Notes: a model not told the origin generated them from the sequence alone. Shown: positions 1 to 12,125, numbered from the stretch's first letter. The stretch is DNA of 64,000 nucleotides from Thysanoteuthis rhombus (GCA_963457665.1 OY735211.1:39100217-39164216); one strand, 5' to 3'. A program made the numbers and translations.

Positions 1-3000
1 TGTAGGCACCGTCGTTGGTACACTTGTTGGCTCATTGGTTTGAATAGTTGTTGGAATTGTTGTTGGTACAGTGGTTGGAATAGTTGTTGGTACAGTTGTA
101 GGTATTGTTGTTGGAATCGTTGTTGGCACGGTTGTTGGAATTGTTGTTGGTACAGTAGTAGGAACTGTCGTCGGAACTGTTGTTGGAATTGTTATTGGCA
201 CACTGGTAGTAATTGTTGTTGGCACAGTGGTTGGAATAGTTGTTGGTAAAGTTGTAGGTATTGTGGTCGGAATTGTCGTTGGCACAGTGGTTGGGACTGT
301 GGTTGGCACAGTGGTTGGAATCGTTGTTGGTACAGTAGTAGGAACTGTCGTCGGAACTGTTGTTGGAATTGTTATTGGCACACTGGTAGTAATTGTTGTC
401 GGCACAGAAGTTGGAATAGTTGTTGGTACAGTTGTAGGTACTGTGGTTGGAATTGTGGATGGCACAGTGGTTGGGACTGTGGTTGGAATAGTTGTTGGAA
501 TTGTTGTTGGTACAGTAGTAGGAACTGTCGTCGGAACTGTTGTTGGAATTGTTATTGGCACACTGGTAGTAATTGTTGTTGGCACTGTGGTTGGAATAGT
601 TGTTGGTACAGTTGTAGCTATTGTGGTCGGAATTGTCGTTGGCACAGTGGTTGGGACTGTGGTTGGCACAGTGGTTGGAATCGTTGTTGGTACAGTAGTA
701 GGAACTGTCGTCGGAACTGTTGTTGGAATTGTTATTGGCACACTGGTAGTAATTGTTGTTGGCACAGTGGTTGGAATAGTTGTTGGTACAGTTGTAGGTA
801 TTGTGGTCGGAATTGTCGTCGGCACAGTGGTTGGGACTGTGGTTGGCACAGTGGTTGGAATGGTTGTTGGTACAGTAGTAGGAACTGTCGTCGGAACTGT
901 TGTTGGAATTGTTATTGGCACACTGGTAGTAATTGTTGTTGGCACAGTGGTTGGAATAGTTGTTGGTACAGTTGTAGGTATTGTGGTCGGAATTGTCGTT
1001 GGCACAGTGGTTGGGACTGTGGTTGGAATAGTTGTTGGAATTGTTGTTGGTACAGTAGTAGGAACTGTCGTCGGAACTGTTGTTGGAATTGTTATTGGCA
1101 CACTGGTAGTAATTGTTGTTGGCACAGTGGTTGGAATAGTTGTTGGTACAGTTGTAGGTATTGTGGTCGGAATTGTCGTTGGCACAGTGGTTGGGACTGT
1201 GGTTGGCACAGTGGTTGGAATCGTTGTTGGTACAGTAGTAGGAACTGTCGTCGGAACTGTTGTTGGAATTGTTATTGGCACACTGGTAGTAATTGTTGTC
1301 GGCACAGAAGTTGGAATAGTTGTTGGTACAGTTGTAGGAATTGTGGTCGGAATTGTCGTTGGCACAGTGGTTGGGACTGTGGTTGGAATAGTTGTTGGAA
1401 TTGTTGTTGGTACAGTAGTAGGAACTGTCGTCGGAACTGTTGTTGGAATTGTTATTGGCACACTGGTAGTAATTGTTGTTGGCACAATGGTTGGAATAGT
1501 TGTTGGTACAGTTGTAGGTATTGTGGTCGGAATTGTCGTTGGCACAGTGGTTGGGACTGTGGTTGGCACAGTGGTTGGAATCGTTGTTGGTACAGTAGTA
1601 AGAACTGTCGTCGGAACTGTTGTTGGAATTGTTATTGGCACACTGGTAGTAATTGTTGTTGGCACAGAAGTTGGAATAGTTGTTGGTACAGTTGTAGGTA
1701 TTGTGGTTGGAATTGTGGATGGCACAGTGGTTGGGACTGTGGTTGGAATAGTTGTTGGAATCGTTGTTGCTACTGTAGTAGGAACTGTCGTCGGAACTGT
1801 TGTTGGAATCGTTGTTGGCACTGTTGTTGGATTAGTTGTTGGTAAAGTAGTGGGCAATGTTGTTGGTACAGTTGTAGGCACCGTCGTTGGTACACTTGTT
1901 GGCTCATTGGTTTGAATAGTTGTTGGAATTGTTGTTGGTACAGTGGTTGGAATAGTTGTTGGTACAGTTGTAGGTATTGTTGTTGGAATAGTTGTTGGTA
2001 AAGTAGTGGGAACTGTCGTCGGAACTGTTGTTGGAATTGTTATTGGCACACTGGTAGTAATTGTTGTTGGCACAGTGGTTGGAATAGTTGTTGGTAAAGT
2101 TGTAGGTATTGTGGTCGGAATTGTCGTTGGCACAGTGGTTGGGACTGTGGTTGGCACAGTGGTTGGAATCGTTGTTGGTACAGTAGTAGGAACTGTCGTC
2201 GGAACTGTTGTTGGAATTGTTATTGGCACACTGGTAGTAATTGTTGTCGGCACAGAAGTTGGAATAGTTGTTGGTACAGTTGTAGGTATTGTGGTTGGAA
2301 TTGTGGATGGCACAGTGGTTGGGACTGTGGTTGGAATAGTTGTTGGAATTGTTGTTGGTACAGTAGTAGGAACTGTCGTCGGAACTGTTGTTGGAATTGT
2401 TATTGGCACACTGGTAGTAATTGTTGTTGGCACTGTGGTTGGAATAGTTGTTGGTACAGTTGTAGCTATTGTGGTCGGAATTGTCGTTGGCACAGTGGTT
2501 GGGACTGTGGTTGGCACAGTGGTTGGAATCGTTGTTGGTACAGTAGTAGGAACTGTCGTCGGAACTGTTGTTGGAATTGTTATTGGCACACTGGTAGTAA
2601 TTGTTGTTGGCACAGTGGTTGGAATAGTTGTTGGTACAGTTGTAGGTATTGTGGTCGGAATTGTCGTTGGCACAGTGGTTGGGACTGTGGTTGGAATAGT
2701 TGTTGGAATTGTTGTTGGTACAGTAGTAGGAACTGTCGTCGGAACTGTTGTTGGAATTGTTATTGGCACACTGGTAGTAATTGTTGTTGGCACAGTGGTT
2801 GGAATAGTTGTTAGTACAGTTGTAGGTATTGTGGTCGGAATTGTCGTCGGCACAGTGGTTGGGACTGTGGTTGGAATAGTTGTTGGAATTGTTGTTGGTA
2901 CAGTAGTAGGAACTGTCGTCGGAACTGTTGTTGGAATTGTTATTGGCACACTGGTAGTAATTGTTGTTGGCACAGTGGTTGGAATAGTTGTTGGTACAGT

Positions 3001-6000
3001 TGTAGGTATTGTGGTCGGAATTGTCGTTGGCACAGTGGTTGGGACTGTGGTTGGCACAGTGGTTGGAATCGTTGTTGGTACAGTAGTAGGAACTGTCGTC
3101 GGAACTGTTGTTGGAATCGTTGTTGGCACACTGGTAGTAATTGTTGTCGGAACAGAAGTTGGAATAGTTGTTGGTACAGTTGTAGGAATTGTGGTCGGAA
3201 TTGTCGTTGGCACAGTGGTTGGGACTGTGGTTGGAATAGTTGTTGGAATTGTTGTTGGTACAGTAGTAGGAACTGTCGTCGGAACTGTTGTTGGAATTGT
3301 TATTGGCACACTGGTAGTAATTGTTGTTGGCACAGTGGTTGGAATAGTTGTTGGTACAGTTGTAGGTATTGTGGTCGGAATTGTCGTTGGCACAGTGGTT
3401 GGGACTGTGGTTGGCACAGTGGTTGGAATCGTTGTTGGTACAGTAGTAAGAACTGTCGTCGGAACTGTTGTTGGAATTGTTATTGGCACACTGGTAGTAA
3501 TTGTTGTTGGCACAGAAGTTGGAATAGTTGTTGGTACAGTTGTAGGTATTGTGGTTGGAATTGTGGATGGCACAGTGGTTGGGACTGTGGTTGGAATAGT
3601 TGTTGGAATCGTTGTTGCTACTGTAGTAGGAACTGTCGTCGGAACTGTTGTTGGAATCGTTGTTGGCACTGTTGTTGGAATAGTTGTTGGTAAAGTAGTG
3701 GGCAATGTTGTTGGTACAGTTGTAGGCACCGTCGTTGGTACACTTGTTGGCTCATTGGTTTGAATAGTTGTTGGAATTGTTGTTGGTACAGTGGTTGGAA
3801 TAGTTGTTGGTACAGTTGTAGGTATTGTTGTTGGAATCGTTGTTGGCACGGTTGTTGGAATTGTTGTTGGTACAGTAGTTGGCACTGTTGTTGGTACAGT
3901 TGTAGGAATTGTGGTCGGAATTGTCGTTGGCACAGTGGTTGGGACTGTGGTTGGAATAGTTGTTGGAATTGTTGTTGGTACAGTAGTAGGAACTGTCGTC
4001 GGAACTGTTGTTGGAATTGTTATTGGCACACTGGTAGTAATTGTTGTTGGCACAGTGGTTGGAATAGTTGTTGGTACAGTTGTAGGTATTGTGGTCGGAA
4101 TTGTCGTTGGCACAGTGGTTGGGACTGTGGTTGGCACAGTGGTTGGAATCGTTGTTGGTACAGTAGTAAGAACTGTCGTCGGAACTGTTGTTGGAATTGT
4201 TATTGGCACACTGGTAGTAATTGTTGTTGGCACAGAAGTTGGAATAGTTGTTGGTACAGTTGTAGGTATTGTGGTTGGAATTGTGGATGGCACAGTGGTT
4301 GGGACTGTGGTTGGAATAGTTGTTGGAATCGTTGTTGCTACTGTAGTAGGAACTGTCGTCGGAACTGTTGTTGGAATTGTTATTGGCACACTGGTAGTAA
4401 TTGTTGTTGGCACTGTGGTTGGAATAGTTGTTGGTACAGTTGTAGCTATTGTGGTCGGAATTGTCGTTGGCACAGTGGTTGGGACTGTGGTTGGCACAGT
4501 GGTTGGAATCGTTGTTGGTACAGTAGTAGGAACTGTCGTCGGAACTGTTGATGGAATTGTTATTGGCACACTGGTAGTAATTGTTGTTGGCACAGTGGTT
4601 GGAATAGTTGTTGGTACAGTTGTAGGTATTGTGGTCGGAATTGTCGTTGGCACAGTGGTTGGGACTGTGGTTGGAATAGTTGTTGGAATTGGTGTTGGTA
4701 CAGTAGTAGGAACTGTCGTCGGAACTGTTGTTGGAATTGTTATTGGCACACTGGTAGTAATTGTTGTTGGCACAGTGGTTGGAATAGTTGTTGGTACAGT
4801 TGTAGGTATTGTGGTCGGAATTGTCGTTGGCACAGTGGTTGGGACTGTGGTTGGCACAGTGGTTGGAATCGTTGTTGGTACAGTAGTAGAAACTGTCGTC
4901 GGAACTGTTGTTGGAATTGTTATTGGCACACTGGTAGTAATTGTTGTCGGCACAGAAGTTGGAATAGTTGTTGGTACAGTTGTAGGTATTGTGGTTGGAA
5001 TTGTGGATGGCACAGTGGTTGGGACTGTGGTTGGAATAGTTGTTGGAATTGTTGTTGGTACAGTAGTAGGAACTGTCGTCGGAACTGTTGTTGGAATTGT
5101 TATTGGCACACTGGTAGTAATTGTTGTTGGCACTGTGGTTGGAATAGTTGTTGGTACAGTTGTAGGTATTGTGGTCGGAATTGTCGTTGGCACAGTGGTT
5201 GGGACTGTGGTTGGCACAGTGGTTGGAATCGTTGTTGGTACAGTAGTAGGAACTGTCGTCGGAACTGTTGTTGGAATTGTTATTGGCACACTGGTAGTAA
5301 TTGTTGTCGGCACAGAAGTTGGAATAGTTGTTGGTACAGTTGTAGGTATTGTGGTTGGAATTGTGGATGGCACAGTGGTTGGGACTGTGGTTGGAATAGT
5401 TGTTGGAATCGTTGTTGCTACTGTAGTAGGAACTGTCGTCGGAACTGTTGTTAGAATCGTTGTTGGCACGGTTGTTGGAATTGTTGTTGGTACAGTAGTT
5501 GGCACTGTTGTTGGTACAGTTGTAGGAATTGTGGTCAGAATTGTCGTTGGCACAGTGGTTGGGACTGTTGTTGGCACAGTGGTTGGAATCGTTGTTGGTA
5601 CAGTAGTAGGAACTGTCGTCGGAACTGTTGTTGGAATTGTTATTGGCACACTGGTAGTAATTGTTGTTGGCACAGAAGTTGGAATAGTTGTTGGTACAGT
5701 TGTAGGTATTGTGGTTGGAATTGTGGATGGCACAGTGGTTGGGACTGTGGTTGGAATAGTTGTTGGAATCGTTGTTGCTACTGTAGTAGGAACTGTCGTC
5801 GGAACTGTTGTTGGAATCGTTGTTGGCACTGTTGTTGGAATAGTTGTTGGTAAAGTAGTGGGCAATGTTGTTGGTACAGTTGTAGGCACCGTTGTTGGTA
5901 CACTTGTTGGCTCATTGGTTTGAATAGTTGTTGGAATTGTTGTTGGTACAGTGGTTGGAATAGTTGTTGGTACAGTTGTAGGTATTGTTGTTGGAATCGT

Positions 6001-9000
6001 TGTTGGCACGGTTGTTGGAATTGTTGTTGGTACAGTAGTTGGCACTGTTGTTGGTACAGTTGTAGGAATTGTGGTCGGAATTGTCGTTGGCACAGTGGTT
6101 GGGACTGTGGTTGGAATAGTTGTTGGAATTGTTGTTGGCACAGTAGTAGGAACTGTCGTCGGAACTGTTGTTGGAATTGTTATTGGCACACTGGTAGTAA
6201 TTGTTGTTGGCACAGTGGTTGGAATAGTTGTTGGTACAGTTGTAGCTATTGTGGTCGGAATTGTCGTTGGCACAGTGGTTGGGACTGTGGTTGGAATAGT
6301 TGTTGGAATTGTTGTTGGTACAGTAGTAGGAACTGTCGTCGGAACTGTTGTTGGAATTGTTATTGGCACACTGGTAGTAATTGTTGTTGGCACAGTGGTT
6401 GGAATAGTTGTTGGTACAGTTGTAGGTATTGTGGTCGGAATTGTCGTCGGCACAGTGGTTGGGACTGTGGTTGGCACAGTGGTTGGAATGGTTGTTGGTA
6501 CAGTAGTAGGAACTGTCGTCGGAACTGTTGTTAGAATTGTTATTGGCACACTGGTAGTAATTGTTGTCGGCACAGAAGTTGGAATAGTTGTTGGTACAGT
6601 TGTAGGAATTGTGGGTGGAATTGTGGATGGCACAGTGGTTGGGACTGTGGTTGGAATAGTTGTTGGAATCGTTGTTGCTACTGTAGTAGGAACTGTCGTC
6701 GGAACTGTTGTTAGAATCGTTGTTGGCACGGTTGTTGGAATTGTTGTTGGTACAGTAGTTGGCACTGTTGTTGGTACAGTTGTAGGAATTGTGGTCGGAA
6801 TTGTCGTTGGCACAGTGGTTGGGATTGTAGTTGGAATAGTTGTTGGAATTGTTGTTGGTACAGTAGTAGGAACTGTCGTCGGAACTCTTGTTGGAATTGT
6901 TATTGGCACACTGGTAGTAATTGTTGTTGGCACAGAAGTTGGAATAGTTGTTGGTACAGTTGTAGGTATTGTGGTTGGAATTGTGGATGGAACAGTGGTT
7001 GGGACTGTGGTTGGAATAGTTGTTGGAATCGTTGTTGCTACTGTAGTAGGAACTGTCGTCGGAACTGTTGTTGGAATTGTTGTTGGCACAGTTGTTGGAA
7101 TTGTTGTTGGTACAGTAGTTGGCACTGTTGTTGGTATAGATGTAGGTATTGTGGTTGGAATTGTTGTTGGCGCAGTGGTTGGGACTGTTGTTGGTACAGT
7201 AGTTAGTACAGTTGTAGGTATTGTGGTTGGAATTGTCGTTGGCACAGTGGTTGGGACTGTGGTTGGAATAGTTGTAGGAATCGTTGTTGGTACCGTAGTA
7301 GGAACCGTCGTCGGAACTGTTGTTGGAATTGTTGTTGGCACAGTGGTTGGAATAGTTGTTGGTACAGTTGTAGGTATCGTAGTTGGAATTGTGGTTGGCA
7401 CAGTGGTTGGGACTGATGTTGGAATAGTTGTAGGAATCGTTGTTGGTACAGTAGTTGGTACAGTGGTTAAAACAGTTGTTGGTACTGTAGTGGGAACTGT
7501 CGTTGGAACTGTTGTTGGAATTGTTGTTGGCACAGTGGTTGGAATAGTTGTTGGTACAGTTGTAGGTATTGTGGTTGGAATTGATGTTGGCACAGTGGTT
7601 GGGACGGTGGTTGGAATAGTTGTTGGAATTGTTGTTGGCACTGTTGTTGGAATAGTTGTTGGTAAAGTACTGGGCAATGTTGTTGGTACAGTTGTAGGCA
7701 CCGTTGTTGGTACACTTGTTGGCTCATTGGTTTGAATAGTTGTTGGAATTGTTGTTGTTACAGTGGTTGGAATAGTTGTTGGTACAGTTGTAGGTATTGT
7801 TGTTGGAATCGTTGTTGGCACGGTTGTTGGAATTGTTGTTGGTACAGTAGTTGGCACTGTTGTTGGTACAGTTGTAGGAATTGTGGTTGGAATTGTTGTT
7901 GGCACAGTGGTTGGAATTGTTGTTGGTACAGTAGTTGGCACAGTGGTCGGAATAGTTGTTGGTACTGTAGTAGGCACTGTCGTTGGAACTGTTGTTGGAA
8001 TCGTTGTTGGCACAGTGGTTGGAATAGTTGTTGGTACAGTTGTAGGTATTGTGGTTGGAATTGTTGTTGGCACCGTGGTTGGGACTGTGGTTGGAGTGGT
8101 TGTTGGAATCGTTGTTGGTACTGTAGTAGGAACCGTCGTCGGAACTGTTGTTGGAATCGTTGTTGGCACCGTTGTTGGAATTGTTGTTGATACAGTAGTT
8201 GGCACTGTTGTAGGTACAGTTGAAGGTATTGTGGTTGGAATTGTTGTTGGCACACTGGTTGGAATTGTTGTTGGTACGGTAGTTGGCACAATGGTTGGAA
8301 TTGTTGTTGGAACAGTTATTGGTACTGTAGTAGGAACTGTCGTCGAAACTGTTGTTGGAATTGTTATTGGCACACTGGTAGTAATTGTTGTTGGCACAGT
8401 GATTGGAATAGTTGTTGGTACAGATGTAGGTATTGAGGTCGGAATTGTTGTTGGCGCAGTGGTTGGGACTGTGGTTGGAATAGTTGTCGGTACAGTTGTA
8501 TGTATTGTGGTTGGAATTGTCGTTGGCACAGTGATTGGGACTGTGGTTGGAATAGTTGTAGGAATCCTTGTTGGTACCGTAGTAGGAACTGTCGTCGGAA
8601 CTGTTGTTGGAATTGTTGTTGGCACTGTTGTTGGAATTGTTGGTGGTACAGTAGTTGGCAATGTTGTTGGTACAGTTGTAGGTATTGTGGTTGGAATTGT
8701 TGTTGGTACAGTAGTTGATACAGTGGTTGGAACAGTTGTTGGTACTGTAGTGGGAACTGTCGTTGGAACTGCTGTTGGAATTGTTGTTGGCACAGTGGTT
8801 GGAATAGTTGTTGGTACAGTTGTAGGTATTGTCGTTGGAATTGATGTTGGCACAGTGGTTGGGACGGTGGTTGGAATAGTTGTTGGAATTGTTGTTGGCA
8901 CTGTTGTTGGAATAGTTGTTGGTAAAGTAGTGGGCAATGTTGTTGGTACAGTTGTAGGCACCGTTGTTGATACAGTTGTTGGCTCAGTGGTTGGAATAGT

Positions 9001-9296
9001 TGTTGGTACTGTCGTAGGCACCGTCGTTGGTACAGTTGTAGGTATTGTGGTTGGAATTGTTGTTGGTATGGTAGTTGGCACAGTGGTTGGAATAGTTGTT
9101 GCTACTGTAGTAGGCACTGTTGTTGGAATTGTTGTTGGTACAGTAGTAGGCACTGTTGTTGGTAAAGTGGTGGGTATTGTGCTCAGAATTGTTGGTGGCC
9201 CAGTGGTTGGAATTGTTGTTGGTATGGTAGTAGGCACTGTTGTTGGTACAGTAGTTGGAATAGTTGTTGGTACCGTAGTTGGAATCGATGTCGATT
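1..9296 (-). CDS. Mucin mega-exon (Pro-Thr-Thr-Ile/Val repeats), partial, runs off left edge
   Basis: Read on the minus strand, this stretch is one open frame of at least 3,098 codons made of four-residue units PTTI/PTTV (12 bp each). Such a Thr/Pro backbone is the known substrate for mucin-type O-glycosylation, so a secreted gel-forming or glycocalyx protein is inferred. No stop codon was found in this frame by eye, and all unit counts between landmarks are multiples of 12 bp, so there is no frameshift. The proposed acceptor is CTATTCTGGCCACAG at 9311-9297, and the exon then starts in phase 1, the same phase as the 13,303 donor upstream (GAG A + AA TCG gives E-K-S). The exon start reads STSIPTT. 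Rare non-repeat motifs such as IQTNEPTSVPTT and PTTITTSVPITIPTT punctuate it. There are no Cys and almost no charged residues. The 3' splice donor or stop lies outside the window. Strand and coding status rest on frame, phase and analogy to the 49.3-54.5 kb exon. Confidence 0.8.
1..9296. repeat. 12-bp tandem array with 180-bp and about 1.3-2.2-kb higher-order repeats
   Basis: The base unit is 12 bp (plus strand GTTGTTGGAATT / GTAGTTGGTACA types). A 180-bp (15-unit, 60-codon) higher-order repeat is plain: the same line recurs at 181, 361, 541, 721, 901, 1081, 1261, 1441 and 1621. A larger repeat is marked by GGCTCATTGG at about 31, 1903, 3751, 5911 and 7723, with a degenerate form near 8983, giving spacings of 1872, 1848, 2160, 1812 and 1260 bp. 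All of these are multiples of 12, so the coding frame is kept. Copies are nearly identical in the left four superunits and more diverged to the right of about 7.0 kb, which suggests recent amplification toward the left. Confidence 0.95.
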
Positions 9297-9439
9297 CTGT
9301 GGCCAGAATAGTTGTAGTTATTGTGTGCATAAATGGTTTTGAATACATTAATACACAAAGATATATAATCATGATCACCACATATGTATATATATACATT
9401 CAATTTTGATTTCGTGACATCCACTGAATCCATAGCTTA
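9297..9439. other. Intron start between mega-exon and Penelope-like element
   Basis: AT-rich sequence upstream (on the minus strand) of the proposed mega-exon acceptor. It carries the pyrimidine-containing tract and TAACTAC-like branch-point candidates. No coding signal of its own is visible; minus-strand Asn/Tyr-rich frames reading through here are shadows of the array. Confidence 0.5.
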
Positions 9440-10820
9440 CCCAGACCCTTACATATACTCAGACAAGAAAAGACACCTCGAAACTACTCCCTACACTACA
9501 CCCACAATTACTTCCACTCTTAATCTGCCGATCTAGCACACCTAAAATGAAGCCTAGCATTTTCACTAGCCCTTAGAACTAGATGAATTTGCTGTACAGA
9601 TAGTGAACTCAACAGACATAACCATAAATTAGTACGATATTTCACTCAACGAGGATATCTACTAGATGATACAAAAAGCCAAACAACTAGAAGACCCAGG
9701 GTTAATCACTTAAGCTCTCCTACAATAATAAACCCGACCACATACCACTTATAACCACCTTATACAACAGATTCCCACCCTTAGCACATATTATCAGTAG
9801 GAGATGGAACATTCTCACCATCAAAACAGATTTATGTTGCAACCACCTTAAGTCCACCAACACCTTCACGAGCACTTGTACCAAAGAGAGTTACCACATA
9901 TACCATAGCACTAACTGTCGTAATAAAAACATTATATACCTTCTAGAGTGCAACAGATGCAAGTTCCGAGTGGCAATTTAACATCAGACTCAAGGATTGC
10001 AGACACAGGATCAAATCACAATTCAATCACAGCCCACTTCCCGTAAAACTACACTTTCGCACATCCGGCCTCAATTTCACCATGGACGCTATTTTTATTA
10101 TCATTCAAAAAATAGAAAAAAATCCACCAATCGACATAACTAAAGTTCTAGAAAGACATGAGGATGTGTGGATCAACAAACTCAAAACTCTGTATCCTAA
10201 TGGACTCAACACCAAACTCAATAACGCTACTCACACAGATCTCTAATTCACAAAATACCTACTGACAATATCCTCATACCCACATCTACCCCCTTTCTCC
10301 GCTCAGATACATTCAATACTGTGAGCTTCAAAGTCACTCAGACCCATAGGAAAAATCCACCTTAGCCAGTCATACCAATTTTTCAAATCATAGCCAACAT
10401 ATTCTTTATAACTTTTAAGGTTGATACCTATGTAGCTCCTTAACCTCATCACCCCTTCATTTACACTATCCTTAACATACCCCAAAAATCTAGCTCCACG
10501 TCACTTCCCTCCTACCCCGACACACTTTGCCCTCTTCAAGACCAACTGGTGCTGCTTAACCAAAGACTTCTTCACTAGCTGGACTTTCTCTCACACAGCA
10601 GGATGCTTCCAGCAGCCTTTATAAAATATTTTACCCACAAGGCATAGCTCCTGTTAGTGGAATCTTGTTCCACATGGGAACTTTAAACCCTAAAAACACA
10701 TACTCACTCAGCACACACCACTGAAGATAGGAAAAAATCCTGAAATATAACATCTAAGGATTAATAAACCTTACTTCTGAACGCTTTACTCCCGAGTCTA
10801 TCTCACTCTTTACAGTTCAT
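9440..10820 (+). mobile_element. Penelope-like element, decayed 3' part with GIY-YIG endonuclease traces
   Basis: Around 9928-9978 the plus strand reads NIIYLLECNRC, the start of the GIY-YIG endonuclease domain of Penelope-like elements (in the family this is typically YLLECxxCxxxYVG). Near 10,151-10,230 it reads HEDVWINKLKTLYPNGLN, matching the family's conserved C-terminal WIxxLxTxxPxGLN block. The region between is broken in frame and stop-ridden. Downstream, 10,721-10,745 has a hammerhead-like core (separate entry), a motif known in the terminal repeats of these elements. Base composition (A/C-rich) differs from the flanking AT-rich intron. The 5' boundary is uncertain. The element lies antisense to the mucin gene. 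Confidence 0.7.
10717..10750 (+). ncRNA. Candidate hammerhead ribozyme core of Penelope-like element
   Basis: CTGAAGA (10721-10727) fits the CUGANGA core with A at the variable position. A short stem follows, AGGA (10729-10732) with TCCT (10738-10741) across an A-rich loop, and then GAAA (10742-10745). This is the order of the conserved hammerhead core. Stems I and III cannot be drawn with confidence, so cleavage activity is not claimed. Confidence 0.35.
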
Positions 10821-10829
10821 ATTATATAT

Positions 10830-11470
10830 ATGTATATATATTTGTATATTTAATTTGACTCAACAAACGAAGATCTAGGAGGTTTTCTTACATCTTTGAA
10901 GGACTTGAACCAGTAGGGCTTCTACATTAATACCCTAAGAGTCTGCACAATCAAGTTTCAAGGTCAGGTGCATCAACTACAATGCCAACCCCACATTTCA
11001 AACCAAAGGTTTGCAAGCCATGCCTGCTGAGGTGGAAAAATGGCAGCAGTGTCTCTTGATCATCGGATTTGCTGGCGTTTCCTTCTTGCAATCTCTTGAG
11101 GTCTGCTATCCCTTTAGGGGAGTATTCCAATAGTATGGTAGGATCATAACACTCTACAGTAAGCAGATGTTACAGCTGGCTTGACAGGTCTGCTGTCCCT
11201 TCAAGGAGTAACCCAAGGGTACAGCTACCAATGCCTGAACTGGCTGTAGAAGCCTACCACTTTTTCAGAGAAGTAAGCTGACAGGATGACAGCAGACCGA
11301 GGTTCATGTCAAGGACCCATCTCCATAGTTGTTCACAGTATTTTTCTCTCTTCTCTCCTTATTATTCCAACATGCATTTCAAACAGACAGACCACTGAAT
11401 TTTTTTATATCAAGGAGAGAAAAGTAAGATTAATAGTTGCTGAAAAAATTGTTAAATTCAAAACTTAACT
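10830..11470. repeat. Unclassified interspersed repeat remnant, relatively GC-rich
   Basis: This block is clearly richer in G+C than its surroundings. It contains an internal duplication about 89 bp apart (GGTCTGCTATCCCTTTAGGG near 11,098 and GGTCTGCTGTCCCTTCAAGG near 11,187). No domain is recognised in the short ORFs, so I treat it as an old repeat insertion. Confidence 0.4.
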
Positions 11471-11471
11471 C

Positions 11472-12125
11472 CAATGAGTCTGCTGGGTATAACAGGGCGA
11501 GGAGTCACAATTAAGGGCGCTATGAGCAAATAACAATTTCGCATTCTTTGACTAGACTTTTACCTTTTATCTGACCCCCAACAAAAAACACTAAAGTTGT
11601 CTTTTTGTTGATAATACCTATTGCAAAAAAGAGAAGATATAAAATTTTTTTCAAAAACCCCCAAAACAATAGGGGATGTCCTTTAGATGAGATAGAAGGC
11701 AAAATCTAGCCAAACAATGCAAGTTTTGTGGTTAACTCTTTATAGTTGTTGTTGTTGTTGTTGATCCTCCTCATGCTTTGGTCGTAGCGCCAACATGGTA
11801 CGATGTTGGCGCCTGCACTCGAGATGTGGAATGTAAATCTGATGGATCGTGTTAAGAGATAAGATGGGAAGAGATAGCAAAAGGTGAGCTTTCGTCATTC
11901 ATAGTACTGGCATTGGAGTCAAAGCGGAGTAGTCTGATCTGCTTGAAGAGAGAGAGAGTAGCCAGCAACAATTACCAGGACTAAAAGCGTAACCAACTAG
12001 GGATGCTGGTGCCAATAAGCATTGGACCATGTGTGTCCACAGCTTTTAAAGGTGTTGTCAGAGGAAGTGACGTTTTTGATATCTATCTTAAAGAAGGATT
12101 TCGTATTTAATTCTCAACTACACAA
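11472..12125 (+). repeat. Unclassified interspersed repeat, copy A
   Basis: Shares long diverged blocks with 44,300-45,020: AGAGATAGCAAAA, GGCATTGGAGT/GGCGTTGGAGT, GATGCTGGTGCCAATAAGC versus GGTGCTGGCACCAATGAGC, GGAAGTGACGTTTTTGATAT versus GGAAGTGATGTTTTTGATAT, and a GCTATGAGCAAA/CTACATGAGCAAA block. Copy A lacks about 400 bp present in the middle of copy B. It includes a (GTT)n tract near 11,748-11,763 and a perfect hairpin at 11,787-11,812. No coding region is recognised; it could be a non-autonomous element. Confidence 0.6.
11787..11812. repeat. Perfect 10-bp inverted repeat (hairpin)
   Basis: GCGCCAACAT (11787-11796), a six-base spacer GGTACG, then ATGTTGGCGC (11803-11812), an exact reverse complement. 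It lies inside repeat copy A, directly after its (GTT)n tract. Confidence 0.85.

Noticed and set aside
40-6534. Plus-strand Trp/Tyr/Ser/Cys/Asn-rich ORFs over the left array
   Set aside because: Same repeat in another frame, interrupted by ordinary repeat variants; no gene context.
7467-8291. Minus-strand Gln/Phe/Leu-rich ORFs
   Set aside because: Out-of-frame readings of the same 12-bp unit; the PTT frame runs through without a break.
1-9296. CRISPR-like or satellite-centromere array
   Set aside because: No constant-repeat/unique-spacer structure; the unit is 12 bp and keeps codon phase, and a large satellite would not preserve an open frame.
71-9409. Five long plus-strand ORFs (548-710 codons) of Val-Val-Gly-Ile/Thr repeats
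   Set aside because: They are the complementary frame of the minus-strand PTT coding array, stop at each superunit boundary, have no flanking splice or promoter context, and would encode an implausible hydrophobic repeat. The 12-bp unit simply has few stops in several frames.
8984-9433. Minus-strand Asn/Tyr-rich 149-codon ORF overlapping the array's right edge
   Set aside because: Out of frame with the PTT repeat and spans the proposed splice acceptor.
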